64,000 nucleotides of DNA from Cupriavidus sp. D39 (GCF_026627925.1 NZ_JAPNLE010000006.1:372001-436000), one strand, 5' to 3'; positions 28,206 to 36,636 are shown, counted from the stretch's first letter. Notes: generated from the sequence alone by a model not told the origin. Numbers and translations are program-made.

Positions 28206-28707
28206 GAACGCTCCCGTCGACGGGCAGGGAGCCCGCCCTCGCCGACGGCGGCGTCTACGACAATCTCGGGCTGGAAACCTGCTACAAGCGGTATCACGCC
28301 CTGTTTGTTAGCAATGCCGGAAAGCAGTTCGCGCCGCAGCCCAAGGTGAGCAGGAACTTGCTGTCCCTAGTCTAGGCAATCGTTGCATCGACGTGCTGGA
28401 TAACCAAGTACGGGTCCTGCGCAAGCGGCTGCTGCTCCACGCACCGACCAATGGCGAGCGCAACGGCGCTTTCTGGGATATCCAGCATGACATCACCATG
28501 CACCCCTGTAATCCGCGGCTAGTGTGCCCGCCGGCGAGCACCACCGATCTTGCCCAGGTACCGACGAACCTAGCAGTTAGGTACGCGCGATCCCAGGAGC
28601 GACTCATCAACAGGGGATACGCCGTAGCCGATGCGGCGATACGCGCTTGGTTTAATCCGACCCGCACGTCCCTCGCATCGTTCCCGTCCCCTGATACCCG
28701 GGTCTGA
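28206..28707 (+). pseudogene. Patatin-like phospholipase remnant (C-terminal part)
   Basis: From about 28223 the plus strand reads EPALADGGVYDNLGLE, the DGG-x-Y-D-N motif that follows the catalytic Asp of patatin-type phospholipases, then LFVSNAGKQFAPQPKVSRN, a stop, and in another frame IDVLDNQVRVLRKRLL. It ends near TTDLAQVPTNLAVRYARS and QERLINRGYAVADAAIRAW, the usual C-terminus of bacterial patatin-like proteins. The catalytic Ser region is missing and at least one frameshift is present, so this is a broken remnant. It marks a recombination boundary between the helicase cargo and the replication origin. Confidence 0.6.
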
Positions 28708-28748
28708 GATGCGCGTTCGCAGCGGCTTGGCGAACCGTCGTCAACCCC

Positions 28749-29226
28749 ATTGGCGAACTATCAAGCCAGTGCCGCTGAGGCCTGCTCCGGGACCATTGGC
28801 GAACTATCAAGCCGGCGTCGCTGGGGCCTGCTCCGCGACCATTGGCGAACTATCAAGCCGGCGTCGCTGGGGGCCTGCTCCGCGACGATTGGCGAACTAT
28901 CAAGCCGGCGTCGCTGGGGCCTGCTCCGCGACCATTGGCGAACTATCAAGCCGGCGTCGCTGGGGCCTGCTCCGCGACCATTGGCGAACTATCAAGCCGG
29001 CGTCGCCGGGGCCTGCTCCGGGACCATTGGCGAACTATCAAGCCGGCGCCGCCGGGGCCTGCTCCGCGACCATTGGCGAACTATCAAGCCGGCGCCGCTG
29101 GGGCCTGCTCCGCGACCATTGGCGAACTATCAAGCCGGCGTCGCCGGGGCCTGCTCCGGGACCATTGGCGAACTATCAAGCCGGCGCCGCTTAGGCCTGC
29201 TCCGGGACCATTGGCGAGCTATCAAG
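28749..29226 (+). repeat. Eleven tandem 46-bp repeats (iteron array of the replication origin)
   Basis: Direct repeats begin at 28749, 28795, 28841, 28888, 28934, 28980, 29026, 29072, 29118, 29164 and 29210. The period is 46 bases, once 47 because of an extra G. Each starts with the near-invariant core ATTGGCGAACTATCAAG, followed by a GC-rich half that varies at a few sites (GTCGCT, GTCGCC, GCCGCC or GCCGCT before GGGGCCTGCTCCG). There are no unique spacers, so this is not CRISPR. A related core recurs near 29394, 29664 and 29947, towards trfA. The layout is that of iterons bound by the TrfA-type initiator, though the 46-base spacing is longer than the usual 21-22. Confidence 0.85.
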
Positions 29227-29990
29227 CGGTGCCCCTCATCCTGGAGCAATGACGAACCGATCAAACTGGCAGGGGACGGCACATGCCCTTGGTCATTGAA
29301 GGACTGCCTAGGGCCTCCAGGTGGCTCGCCAATCATTTCCTCAGACTGACTTGTGGAAATCTCTCGATGCTGCCCTGCCTCGGTTACGGGTGATTGGCGA
29401 ACTATCAAGAAAGGCCCCGTTGAAATATGCCTGTTAGAGCACACTACAGAAGGATCGGCCCTTCCCCACACGTACGCTCCCGCGAAAGCTACCTGTTTTT
29501 CGTCGCCTTTTGATACTTCGCCAACAGTCCGGCCACCTCAATCGCTAAAAGCCTTATAAACAAAAGAAAGCAACGAGAGTGTCTGCTCACTATCGATAGG
29601 TGAGGCATGCTCATTGGAGTCGAGCCCGCACCGATCCCGCGGCCCCGCATGGGCCTGGAGCATAGGTGAACCATCAATAGCAGATCGCCGAGATGTCAAT
29701 AGTGGATCGGCGATCTGCTATTAGTGACATAGCCGTACCATTAATAGGAGAATAGCTATGTCACTATTGATTGTTCGCCGATCAAAATCAGGGCTAACTA
29801 TATGATTTATAAGGGGAAACGGGGTTCCCTAATCAGTCTTTAATCTTTTTCTTAATCATAGAGCAACCAAGCCTCGACCTCTCCACTCCCGCCGGCACCG
29901 AACCGCGGCACAACGGCTGTTGTGAGAACTATTTTCAGAACCATCGGTGAACTATCAACGATCATCGCTGAATAACCAATAGTGGCACGT
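29227..29990. other. Putative vegetative origin: AT-rich segment with nested inverted repeats and scattered iteron cores
   Basis: This gene-free stretch links the iteron array to trfA. Degenerate iteron cores occur at 29394 (ATTGGCGAACTATCAAG) and 29664-29676 (AGGTGAACCATCAA), and an inverted one near 29770-29785 (TTGTTCGCCGATCAA). A perfect 16-base inverted repeat pairs 29676-29691 (AATAGCAGATCGCCGA) with 29707-29722. A perfect 12-base one pairs 29722-29733 (TAGTGACATAGC) with 29755-29766. The stretch 29790-29870 is AT-rich (GACTATATGATTTATAAGG-type, CTTTAATCTTTTTC). A small palindrome CTATCGATAG lies at 29589-29598. Together these look like a plasmid origin and copy-control region. Confidence 0.65.
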
Positions 29991-30018
29991 TGACATCGGT
30001 CCTTAGCACTTCATAATG
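29991..30018 (+). promoter_or_regulatory. Candidate trfA promoter
   Basis: A perfect -35 hexamer TTGACA (29991-29996) and CATAAT (30013-30018) are separated by 16 bases and lie 35 bases before the trfA start. Immediately upstream, 29945-29960 contains an iteron-like GGTGAACTATCAACG, so initiator binding there could autoregulate transcription. Between promoter and start codon a short perfect palindrome GTCCACAGTGGAC (30037-30049) overlaps the ribosome binding region and could form a hairpin or an operator. Confidence 0.6.
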
Positions 30019-30052
30019 CAGCAGACCAACACGCAGTCCACAGTGGACCCCA

Positions 30053-31036
30053 ATGGAACCAACCGACCCCGACCAGTTCGAGCTTGTAGCTCAAGACGAC
30101 ACTTCAGCTGCCCGCAGCGGCCGGGTGGCTGGCGCCGGTGTCCGAGCAAGCAGCTCTGCCAGGCTCATGGGGGCAACCGAGAAACTGCTCGCTAGTGCCA
30201 TGGAAAGGCGCTCGAAAGGTATTGTCAACGCGCCTGTCCCTCTCGAACTTCCGTTCTGGATTGAAGACAAGCGGGGGATGCCGAATGCAATTGCGCGAGG
30301 GGCACTATTTACGGCCACGAAGGACGACAATCGTGAATATTACAAGGGCACGAAAGTAGCCACGCTCGCAAACGTGGATATCGTTTACAAGGGTGAAGAA
30401 CTTCGCCAGGACGACATGAGCGTCCTATTGACCGTCTTTCACCTGGCGCGGCAACGTCCTCTTTCAAAGGATGAGCCCGTTGAGTTCACCGCTTATGCTT
30501 TTTTGAAAGAAGTGGGTTGGACTATCAACGGCCAAGAATATAAGCATCTACAAGAGTGTTTTGACCGCCTCTCAGCGAATTCGGTTAAAGTGCTCGCCGA
30601 TGGTGGGAAAGCAGGGTATGCGGGCTCTCTCATTCGATCATTTGAATGGCGAGACTCAGCCGGCAAATCGCTAAGCAAATGGCGGGTGTGGCTTGAACCA
30701 AAGATCGCAGGCCTGTTTACTCAGGATTCATTCACACTGATGGAGTGGTCGGAGCGAAAGAAAATCGGTCAGCGCTCTCCCCTTGCCCTCTGGCTTCATA
30801 GTTTCTTGTCAACCCACCGTGAGCCGCTGGCACTAAGCGTTAGTAAGTACCGCGAGCTTTGTGGAGCAAAGGAGAAGTCCCTGCCAGGCTTCAGGCTTCG
30901 CCTAAAGGCTGCTCTTCAGAAACTGGTCCTATCTGGGTTTCTGGCAGGATTTGAAATTAAGAATGACCTGGTGTACGTTAGTCGATCATTAAATCGTGAG
31001 CGCTTGGCAGCAAGCCAGACCCGTCCTAAACAATGA
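30053..31036 (+). CDS. trfA: TrfA-family plasmid replication initiator
   Basis: This 327-residue protein resembles the TrfA initiators of IncP-type broad-host-range plasmids. The first 60 residues are variable. The tandem winged-helix core follows, with blocks PLELPFWIEDKRGMPNAIARGALF, KVATLANVDIVYKGEELRQDDMSVLLTVFHLAR, the AYAFLKEVGWTINGQEYKHLQECFDRLSANSVKV region, and the late LALWLHSFLSTHREPLALSVSKYRELCG. TrfA binds iterons and recruits DnaB helicase; the 46-bp iteron array upstream is its natural target. The gene ends five bases before the convergent parB stop. Codon composition is less GC-rich than in neighbouring transfer genes. Confidence 0.92.
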   Translation: MEPTDPDQFELVAQDDTSAARSGRVAGAGVRASSSARLMGATEKLLASAMERRSKGIVNAPVPLELPFWIEDKRGMPNAIARGALFTATKDDNREYYKGTKVATLANVDIVYKGEELRQDDMSVLLTVFHLARQRPLSKDEPVEFTAYAFLKEVGWTINGQEYKHLQECFDRLSANSVKVLADGGKAGYAGSLIRSFEWRDSAGKSLSKWRVWLEPKIAGLFTQDSFTLMEWSERKKIGQRSPLALWLHSFLSTHREPLALSVSKYRELCGAKEKSLPGFRLRLKAALQKLVLSGFLAGFEIKNDLVYVSRSLNRERLAASQTRPKQ

Positions 31037-31040
31037 CCTG

Positions 31041-32041
31041 CTAGTGGCTAATGCCACCGTACTTTTCGGCTAACGCTTTCAAATCTTCAAGAAGCGATTC
31101 TTTGACCGCGGCATCGGTCTGGGTGACTTCGAATACAAGACGTCCGGAATCCCAATCCTTGATATATCCGATCTCGGTATCGCCGCTGCGGATCTTATAC
31201 TGCCGAGATATCTCCTTCGTCTTCCGACTGCGAACCATCTCTTCGTTCTTACGAATTGACGCAACATCGCGGGTGCTCAAGTCGTCGCGAATGATCTTCT
31301 CCAACAGCGAGAGCGATTTGCTTTCGTCATGCTTTTGCTCGTAGAGGAAGAGTTCGTAGAGCATTTCAAGTCCGAAGCGCGCCGGTGTCGCGGTCGCCTT
31401 TTCAAGAACTGAAGAAGAAAGCTTTCCGATAGATACTGTCTTGGATACTTTTGCCTTCGAAGCACCTGTGACCTGACTGATCTTATCGAGATCAGCCTCG
31501 CCGTTTTCCAGGAGCGAAGTCCAAGCAAGCGAATCGTCGAGCGCCGTTTGCGGGCTACGTTGATCGTTTAGCGCATAGCTTAGCCGGTAGAGATCAAAGC
31601 GATCGTTGATGCGCTTGATATCTATTTTTATCTCGTTGCGCCCCAGGGATAGAAGCGCTCGTCGCCGGTAATGACCGTCGATGAGGATGAAAGTACCGGG
31701 TTGGTCCTTATTTGGGATCACCGGGACGGGTGTCAGTTGCCCGTTCGTGGCGATGGACGCAGCACGATCCTTTACCACTTCCTCGTCGTAGAGTCGACGT
31801 GCGTTGAGGGGTTCTCCAGGACCTTCTCGATTTCTACGACCCGAATATCGCCCTCTAGCATAGCCACATGAGTCACTGCCTCAGGACGCGGCTGTTCTAC
31901 GATTACGCCACCGGCGTTTTCCAGTTTGTCGGCGAGCCGGAAGCGGTCTCGCGCTTTCTGCGCGTCATTGGATACCAACTTCGCTTCTTCGGTAAAGGAT
32001 TCCGAGAGTGCACCGGCCAGGCGATTTTTTCTGTTTGACAT
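31041..32041 (-). CDS. parB: ParB-family partition protein (one frameshift)
   Basis: Joined across the GGGG run at 31808-31811 (one base must be added, giving ENPLNARRLYDEEVVKDRAASIATNGQL), this encodes about 333 residues. It has a basic N-terminus (MSNRKNRLAG) and the ParB/Spo0J nuclease-like domain (TPVPVIPNKDQPGTFILIDGHYRRRALLSLG), which carries the G-x-R-R-type box as GHYRRRA. A helix-turn-helix region (DLDKISQVTGASKAKVSKTVSIGKL) and a C-terminal dimerisation part follow. ParB should bind the palindromes upstream of parA. It is cotranscribed with parA, whose stop lies ten bases before its start. The shift is likely a sequence error because both halves are intact and conserved. Confidence 0.85.
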
Positions 32042-32051
32042 AGCTCAGTTC

Positions 32052-32714
32052 CTAAAGAGAAATGATGCGAGTGACCTCGTCAACGAACGCGTTAATCTCG
32101 GAGATCGCTTTCTTGTCACGGCTGCCGTACGCGGTCCCTGTCGGAACGGTGAAGTCGGAGTATGCGGTTCGCTGCGCGAGTGAGACCTTTGCCAACGGGA
32201 TGCTCTGGTTGCCAAGTTGCTCGACAACCGCTGAGGCCACGGAAGTCCGTGTTACCCGATTGGCCACTACCAGCGCCATCAGTTCGGTATTCTTCTCTCG
32301 AGCGCTCTCAACTAGGGTCAGGGCTTTTGGTAAGGCCCACATATCTTGTGGAGTCGGTTGAACCGGGATTACAGCGATATCGGATACAAGAAGCGCGCTG
32401 GAGGCTACAGGCGACTTTGCAGATGGCGGGCAGTCAACAATGATGACGTCATAATCTTCGATCTCCTTTTCGATCTCACGATGAATCCTAGTCTCGAAGT
32501 TGAAGACGTTCTTGATATCGCCAGGGAATTGCTTGCCGGCGGTGTTCGCAGAATTTGCGGAAGCGATCCACCGAGAAGCTGTTCCCTGATCGTCGGCATC
32601 GATCACCAGAATCCTCAGTTTCCGTAGTGCGAGGCCTGCACCTACGTGCAGGCTGCACGTGGTTTTCCCCGCCCCACCCTTCTGGTTAAAGACCGTGATT
32701 ACTTTCGCAGTCAT
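32052..32714 (-). CDS. parA: ParA-family partition ATPase
   Basis: This 220-residue Walker-type ATPase has the deviant Walker A KGGAGKTTCSLHVG at its very N-terminus (FNQKGGAGKTT), the VIDADDQGTASRW block, Walker A' or B DYDVIIVDCPPSAKSP, and the PVQPTPQDMWALPKAL region. The short N-terminus, without an HTH domain, marks a type Ib ParA. It would move plasmid copies over the nucleoid together with ParB bound at the upstream palindromes. The ATG at 32714 is chosen because the Walker A then lies at the usual position and the 12 bases upstream are occupied by the first palindrome. Confidence 0.93.
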   Translation of the reverse strand: MTAKVITVFNQKGGAGKTTCSLHVGAGLALRKLRILVIDADDQGTASRWIASANSANTAGKQFPGDIKNVFNFETRIHREIEKEIEDYDVIIVDCPPSAKSPVASSALLVSDIAVIPVQPTPQDMWALPKALTLVESAREKNTELMALVVANRVTRTSVASAVVEQLGNQSIPLAKVSLAQRTAYSDFTVPTGTAYGSRDKKAISEINAFVDEVTRIISL

Positions 32715-32725
32715 GCGCAACTCCG

Positions 32726-33992
32726 TTTCGGCGCCGAAATGGCTCACTGGGCATGGTAGCTTAATTAATTTTTTCCGTTAAAGATAACGCATAAAAACAA
32801 CACAAATTTGTAGAAATTTTAAATAAAAACCATGAATGTCGTCCGCTTCCGAGCGGAAGACCGTGGCTATCACGTTTCGGCGCCGAAACGGGTGGAGGAT
32901 TAGTCCGATGCGAGAAAGTTAGGATCAATGCCTCGGGGGTGAAAGCCCAGTTACGATTGGTTACTTGGCGCTCAACCCGTTTCGGCGCCGAAAAGGGGCC
33001 TCGCGGAGCTACTCCCTTTAACAACCGTGGATCCTCCCGCTGCTTGGTCACCCAGCAGGTGGGAAATGGAAGGCACCTCGTGCTAAGAAGAGTTTCCGCT
33101 CTGATCTGAGCGGCTGGCGGCATGGCGGTCACTGGGAATTTGCCAGGTAGCGGCAGTGTTTCGGCGCCGAAACGTTACCTGGGCATTTCCATCTGACTAC
33201 ACGAGGTCGACCGTGGTTGGGTCGAGAGTCCAACGTCATCGAGGCCGTGGCACGATTCCGAATCGTGGTGTATCGCGTTCAGTCGGGCTGGGCGTTCGAC
33301 AGTAAGGTTCTGTCAGAACTGCCAGGTGGTTGCTCCTTGTCGTAGGTCACGCTTCCGCGCTCTGGTCCAGCCTCGTTTCGGCGCCGAAACGCTGTTCTCT
33401 AAGGTCACGAGTAGGCGGCCGGGAGTTGGCCCATATACTCGACCTTGCTTCATTGGCTTAGCATCAGGCGTTCACTGGAACTCTGTAGCTGCGGTTTCGA
33501 CGCCGAAACAGGCGATGCCACTTGTCTCTCGTCACGCTGGTCGTTTCTTGGCATCGTTTAGCTTCCATATCTGGCGCCGGCGTTCTTCGGGTTTTTCATG
33601 TCGGACAGGATTCGCATGTGTGTTCGAGCAGAGCGTTTTCGGCGCCGAAATGCCTGGTGACACTTTCCAGTTGCGGTCCCGGCTGTGATAACGCATCTCG
33701 TCGCATTGACCTTCGACTTGGTCTGGTTTGACGAGGAGAGGCGCCGGCGGATGAAGCTCAAAGCGTCTTTTCGCTTTTCCTGTCGTCTCTCAGCTCCCGC
33801 GTATGGAATGGCCTCGGTGGTCCTAGTACCGTGAGTGACCCAAGCTTTTACTCGTTTCGGCGCCGAAAGGCTGTCCGTCGAGTCGCCATTGAATGTTGCT
33901 CAATGAGGAGACGGGCTGTCTACGCTATAAACCGTGAGTGCTAGCGGGTTACCATCTCGAACGGACTGGTGGCTCACGTTTCGGCGCCGAAA
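32726..33992. repeat. parS: Centromere-like array: nine copies of the palindrome TTTCGGCGCCGAAA
   Basis: A 14-base perfect palindrome TTTCGGCGCCGAAA begins at 32726, 32875, 32980, 33159, 33376, 33637, 33855 and 33979; a ninth copy at 33495 has one changed base (TTTCGACGCCGAAA). Spacing is irregular, 105 to 218 bases. The first copy lies 12 bases before the parA start and could also repress the par operon. No believable gene lies between the copies. A cluster of identical palindromes beside parAB is the expected look of a parS centromere bound by ParB. Short coding frames here read through the palindromes and are not supported. Confidence 0.88.
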
Positions 33993-34250
33993 CGGATCCC
34001 AACGCGCTCCGCGAGGCGGCAAAAAGTATGCAATGCCAGCTACATGTATGAAAGGCGGGCAAGGTTTCGTAGCCAAATGCACAGACAGTGTCTTTTGTAT
34101 TTGTAATTTTCAACGAACACAAAAATTTACGCTGTGCGTAATCGTAGTCTGCATGACCCCAGAGAGTGAGTGGAGAGGGGAGGGCGCTAGATTGGCCCGC
34201 TCTGAATCTACTATAAGCTTGTTGGGAGCAGTCGAAATGGACGCACCAAC
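33993..34250. other. Gene-free stretch between the centromere array and the tnpB remnant
   Basis: About 258 bases without a convincing gene. It contains an AT-rich patch at 34090-34140 (TGTATTTGTAATTTTCAACG) and otherwise no clear repeats. Confidence 0.4.
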
Positions 34251-34970
34251 AAGAAAGACTGACGCTGGCCGGGCGAAGCCATCGCAGGCAACGCTACACT
34301 GGCAACTAAATGCCATCAACGGGAGCAGTTTCCGTGGATGCCGGAGGTGACGAAGAACGCCCTCACTTGCGCGACCGCGTTACGCTCAATGAACGACCAG
34401 TTCGTTGTCGACGTTTCGCTGGGGAAAACTATGTGGCCCACAGTCTCCCGTGTGGCCGAAAGGTGGTTTGTCAGTCTCACCGTTGGCGGCCTGGATCATT
34501 CTCAACTGCCCGAAGCCTCACAAAGCGTGCTTGGGCGCCTGAGGCGTCTATCGCGCAGCCTTAGTCGCGTGCCGAAAGGCTCGGCCAACCGAAAGAAGGC
34601 CAAAGCAAGCTCGCACGGCTGCATGCCCGGGTCTCCTGTATTCGTTCCGATGACTTGCACGAGCTCACGAGCGACCTCACCCGCCGGTTTCACACCATCG
34701 GATCGAGGGTCTGAACGTGCGGCACCTGGTTCGATCGGTGGCCGACATGGGCTTCTTTCGAGTTTCGCCGCGGTTGGAGTACAAGGCGACGTTGCGGAGT
34801 GGCGTAGTGGTGGTGGCGGACCGTTGATCGCCAGCGGCAAGACGTGTTTGTGCTGCGGAAACAGGATGGATGCACTGCCGCTGTCAGTCCGGGCGTGGAC
34901 GCGCCCGACCCGCGGCACGCCTCATGCCCGCGACGTGAACGCCGCGATCAACTTGCGCGTTACCCCGTGA
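34251..34970 (+). pseudogene. tnpB: Decayed IS200/IS605-family tnpB (RNA-guided nuclease) remnant
   Basis: Scattered across several frames are typical TnpB blocks: KPSQATLHWQLNAING and WMPEVTKNA near the start, VSRVAERWFVSLTV near 34450, SRSLSRVPKGSANRKKAKA near 34560, TRRFHTIG near 34690, and, at the end, the zinc-ribbon and RuvC III region KTCLCCGNRMDALPLSVRAWT followed by HARDVNAAINL. In a live TnpB the last segment holds the CPxC pairs and the third catalytic Asp; here one Cys pair is damaged and several frameshifts exist. The N-terminal RuvC part is missing. It is therefore a remnant of a transposon, not an active nuclease. Confidence 0.8.
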
Positions 34971-35085
34971 GTTCCACGGGTCAGCTTGGGAGAGGAAGGC
35001 TCTGGTCCCGGCTGTAATGCCGGGATGAAACCAGCCTCGACGAAGCAGGAAGTCAGCTTTGGCCCGTTTGAGCAGGAATGAGTAA
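34964..35085 (+). ncRNA. Likely right end / omega-RNA region of the IS605-type element
   Basis: Immediately after the tnpB stop are two small hairpins (CCCGTG/CACGGG at 34964-34980; CCCGGC/GCCGGG at 35007-35024), followed by GAAGCAGGAAGTCAG and a GTTTGAGCAGGAATGAG motif (35045-35085). That order resembles the right ends of IS200/IS605 elements, which double as the scaffold of the TnpB guide RNA. As the tnpB is decayed, function is doubtful. The exact end is not determined. Confidence 0.5.
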
Positions 35086-35583
35086 GTCTGACGGAACGGC
35101 GAGTCACGGGTTGCGGCAGCGTAACGGGCGGGATTTATATACTGAGTGCGCCGGGAGACGGGCAAGGAGTTGGTAGCGCAAGTCTACTACGGTGAAGGAA
35201 TAGCGAGCCACATCGGCCCCGAGCCGTGCGCAGGCCACCGCGAGGTGGTCGGCGAAGCGTCGGTAGGGCAGTGTTTGGGCCAGCCATTGAGCCACGATCG
35301 CGCCAGGCGAAGCCTGGGGGTGGAGGAAGTCCAATGCATCGGAAACCACCCATTGGGATCCAGAGGGATCGTCTCCCTCCCGGGAAAAGCTAACCACCGA
35401 CCGGAAGCGAGCCTTGCATGCGATCGCGGTAACGCACTACTTGACGCGTAGACAGCGGGTACTGAAGCCGTGTGATGGAGTCTCGATATCAATCAACTGC
35501 TGGCGGGGCATGACTGCCAAAGTACCTAAGACGGCATTTGTGTTCAACTCCGCCCCGCGGTCCGATTCGCCATTCGTCATACG
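35086..35583. other. Unassigned stretch with weak opposing reading frames
   Basis: About 500 bases between the tnpB remnant and the toxin-antitoxin operon. A minus-strand frame at 35104-35397 (SDALDFLHPQASPGAIVAQWLAQ and onward) looks more protein-like than the opposing plus frame, and may be the end of a broken gene, but no family is recognised and no good start exists. I leave it as probable debris. Confidence 0.35.
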
Positions 35584-35644
35584 TTGATGTAATACACAAA
35601 TCTGCTACAATTAACGCACTGGACGGGAGTGCGTAATATGCACT
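35584..35644 (+). promoter_or_regulatory. Promoter and operator of the toxin-antitoxin operon
   Basis: TTGATG (35584-35589) and TACAAT (35606-35611), 16 bases apart, form a good promoter. Directly downstream are overlapping inverted repeats: ACGCACT (35614-35620) with AGTGCGT (35628-35634), and AGTGC (35628-35632) with GCACT (35640-35644). Ribbon-helix-helix antitoxins bind such repeats, so the site probably mediates autorepression of the pair. Confidence 0.65.
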
Positions 35645-35673
35645 AACGAACACTTATACTCTGGAGCACCTAT

Positions 35674-35904
35674 ATGAGCGCAGCTGTCCTGACGTTCCGT
35701 GCGGCGCCGGAATTAGCGTCGCAGACAAGAAGCCTCGCCAAAGCGGTGGGGATGTCGAACTCGGACTATGTCCGGGAAGCCGTTCGCGAGAAGAATGAAC
35801 GCCTCATGGCCGAGCGCATTGCCATGCTCTCGCGCCGCCTATCGGCCGAACATCTCGCCTTCAACGAAGCCCTCGACGATTCCGCAGGAGATGGGCTTGC
35901 CTAA
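35674..35904 (+). CDS. Ribbon-helix-helix-type antitoxin of a MazF pair
   Basis: This 76-residue protein (MSAAVLTFRAAPELASQTRSL) has the beta-strand followed by two helices expected of a ribbon-helix-helix DNA-binding domain (residues 5-45: FRAAPELASQT then GMSNSDYVREAV) and a C-terminal acidic tail (FNEALDDSAGDGLA) likely to cover the toxin. It precedes and overlaps the toxin gene by 14 bases, the normal antitoxin-first order, and has an operator-like set of inverted repeats in front of it. It should neutralise the toxin and repress the operon. Confidence 0.82.
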   Translation: MSAAVLTFRAAPELASQTRSLAKAVGMSNSDYVREAVREKNERLMAERIAMLSRRLSAEHLAFNEALDDSAGDGLA

Positions 35905-36259
35905 AGTAAAGCGAGGTGAGATCTGGGAGGTCGATTTCGAACCCCAGGCGCCAAAAGTAGAGCCGGGCAAGCGTAAGCGCCCGGCTCTCGTCATTCAGAC
36001 CGACCTTCTGAACGACGCAGGCCACCCCACGACGATAGTTGTGCCGGGCACTACTCAGGTGAGACGGGACCAGGACTACTTTCCTCTGCGAGTAGCAATT
36101 GGCAAGCCCGGCGCCATGCCCGAGGAGACGGACCTGTTGATCGATCAGGTACGGGCTATCTCGAACAACCGATTGATGGGAGGCGCTGCAGTTGCGAACC
36201 TCTCTCGCACCCACATCAAACGAGTGGAAGAGGCGCTGAAGCTGCTCCAGGGCCTATGA
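35891..36259 (+). CDS. mazF: MazF/PemK-family endoribonuclease toxin
   Basis: This 122-residue protein shows the MazF/PemK signature: the N-terminal KRGEIWEVDFEPQ block, the KRPALVIQTDLLN strand, a TTIVVPGTTQVRR region with the Thr/Ser substrate-binding strand, and the late DLLIDQVRAISNNRLMG helix. MazF toxins cut mRNA at short motifs and stop growth when the antitoxin is lost, stabilising the plasmid. The ATG at 35891 follows CAGGAG closely and lies within the antitoxin end. It is the only clearly intact addiction module in the window. Confidence 0.92.
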   Translation: MGLPKVKRGEIWEVDFEPQAPKVEPGKRKRPALVIQTDLLNDAGHPTTIVVPGTTQVRRDQDYFPLRVAIGKPGAMPEETDLLIDQVRAISNNRLMGGAAVANLSRTHIKRVEEALKLLQGL

Positions 36260-36342
36260 CACCCCACCGAGCGGTGGAGGGGCGCCGTCAGTACAATCGT
36301 TTTTGAGACGGGGAGTCCGGGATCCCGGCCCTCCCCCATCGG

Positions 36343-36368
36343 AACCCCGCGCATGCGGGGTTTTGGCT
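36343..36368 (+). terminator. Rho-independent terminator after mazF
   Basis: AACCCCGC, a GCAT loop and GCGGGG form a strong GC stem (36343-36360), followed by TTTTGGCTTTT. It lies about 85 bases after the mazF stop and probably ends the toxin-antitoxin transcript. From 36369 to 36636 nothing else is recognised. Confidence 0.7.
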
Positions 36369-36636
36369 TTTCAGAGCCGCATCCCGCCGACAACACCGGC
36401 ACCAACATCGATCGCCGCTTGGCGGCAGCAGGCCTCAGGTCAGCATTCAAGCTGCTACTCTCATTGACGGCGAACCATCCGCGAGTTGCTAAGTGCTTGA
36501 AAAGACGAATAATTTCCGTCTGCCGCAACAATCTTGTCCGGAAGCCGCTGGTATGAGCCATGGTGGGCGAACGAAGACAACCGGTCTTAAGACCAGAACA
36601 AAAAAACAGCTTGCTCCAGGACACTTCTGAAGTGAA

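Noticed and set aside
28749..29226. CRISPR array
   Set aside because: Repeats are contiguous 46-bp units that vary only at a few sites. There are no unique spacers, leader or cas genes.
28631..29349. Three overlapping open frames of repeated RRRWGLLRDHWRTIKPAS-type sequence
   Set aside because: They are just translations of the 46-bp iterons in three frames. There is no ribosome binding site or family, and the array has an obvious origin function.
32761..33992. Small genes between the palindromes
   Set aside because: Frames such as 33326-33688 read across the palindromes, have no family features and no ribosome binding site.
35104..35451. Opposing frames of about 100 codons on both strands
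   Set aside because: Neither has a recognisable family, good start or ribosome binding site; probably debris of a broken gene.
36270..36340. tRNA-like 3' end near a possible integration site
   Set aside because: No cloverleaf can be drawn, and the strong hairpin with T-run is a terminator.
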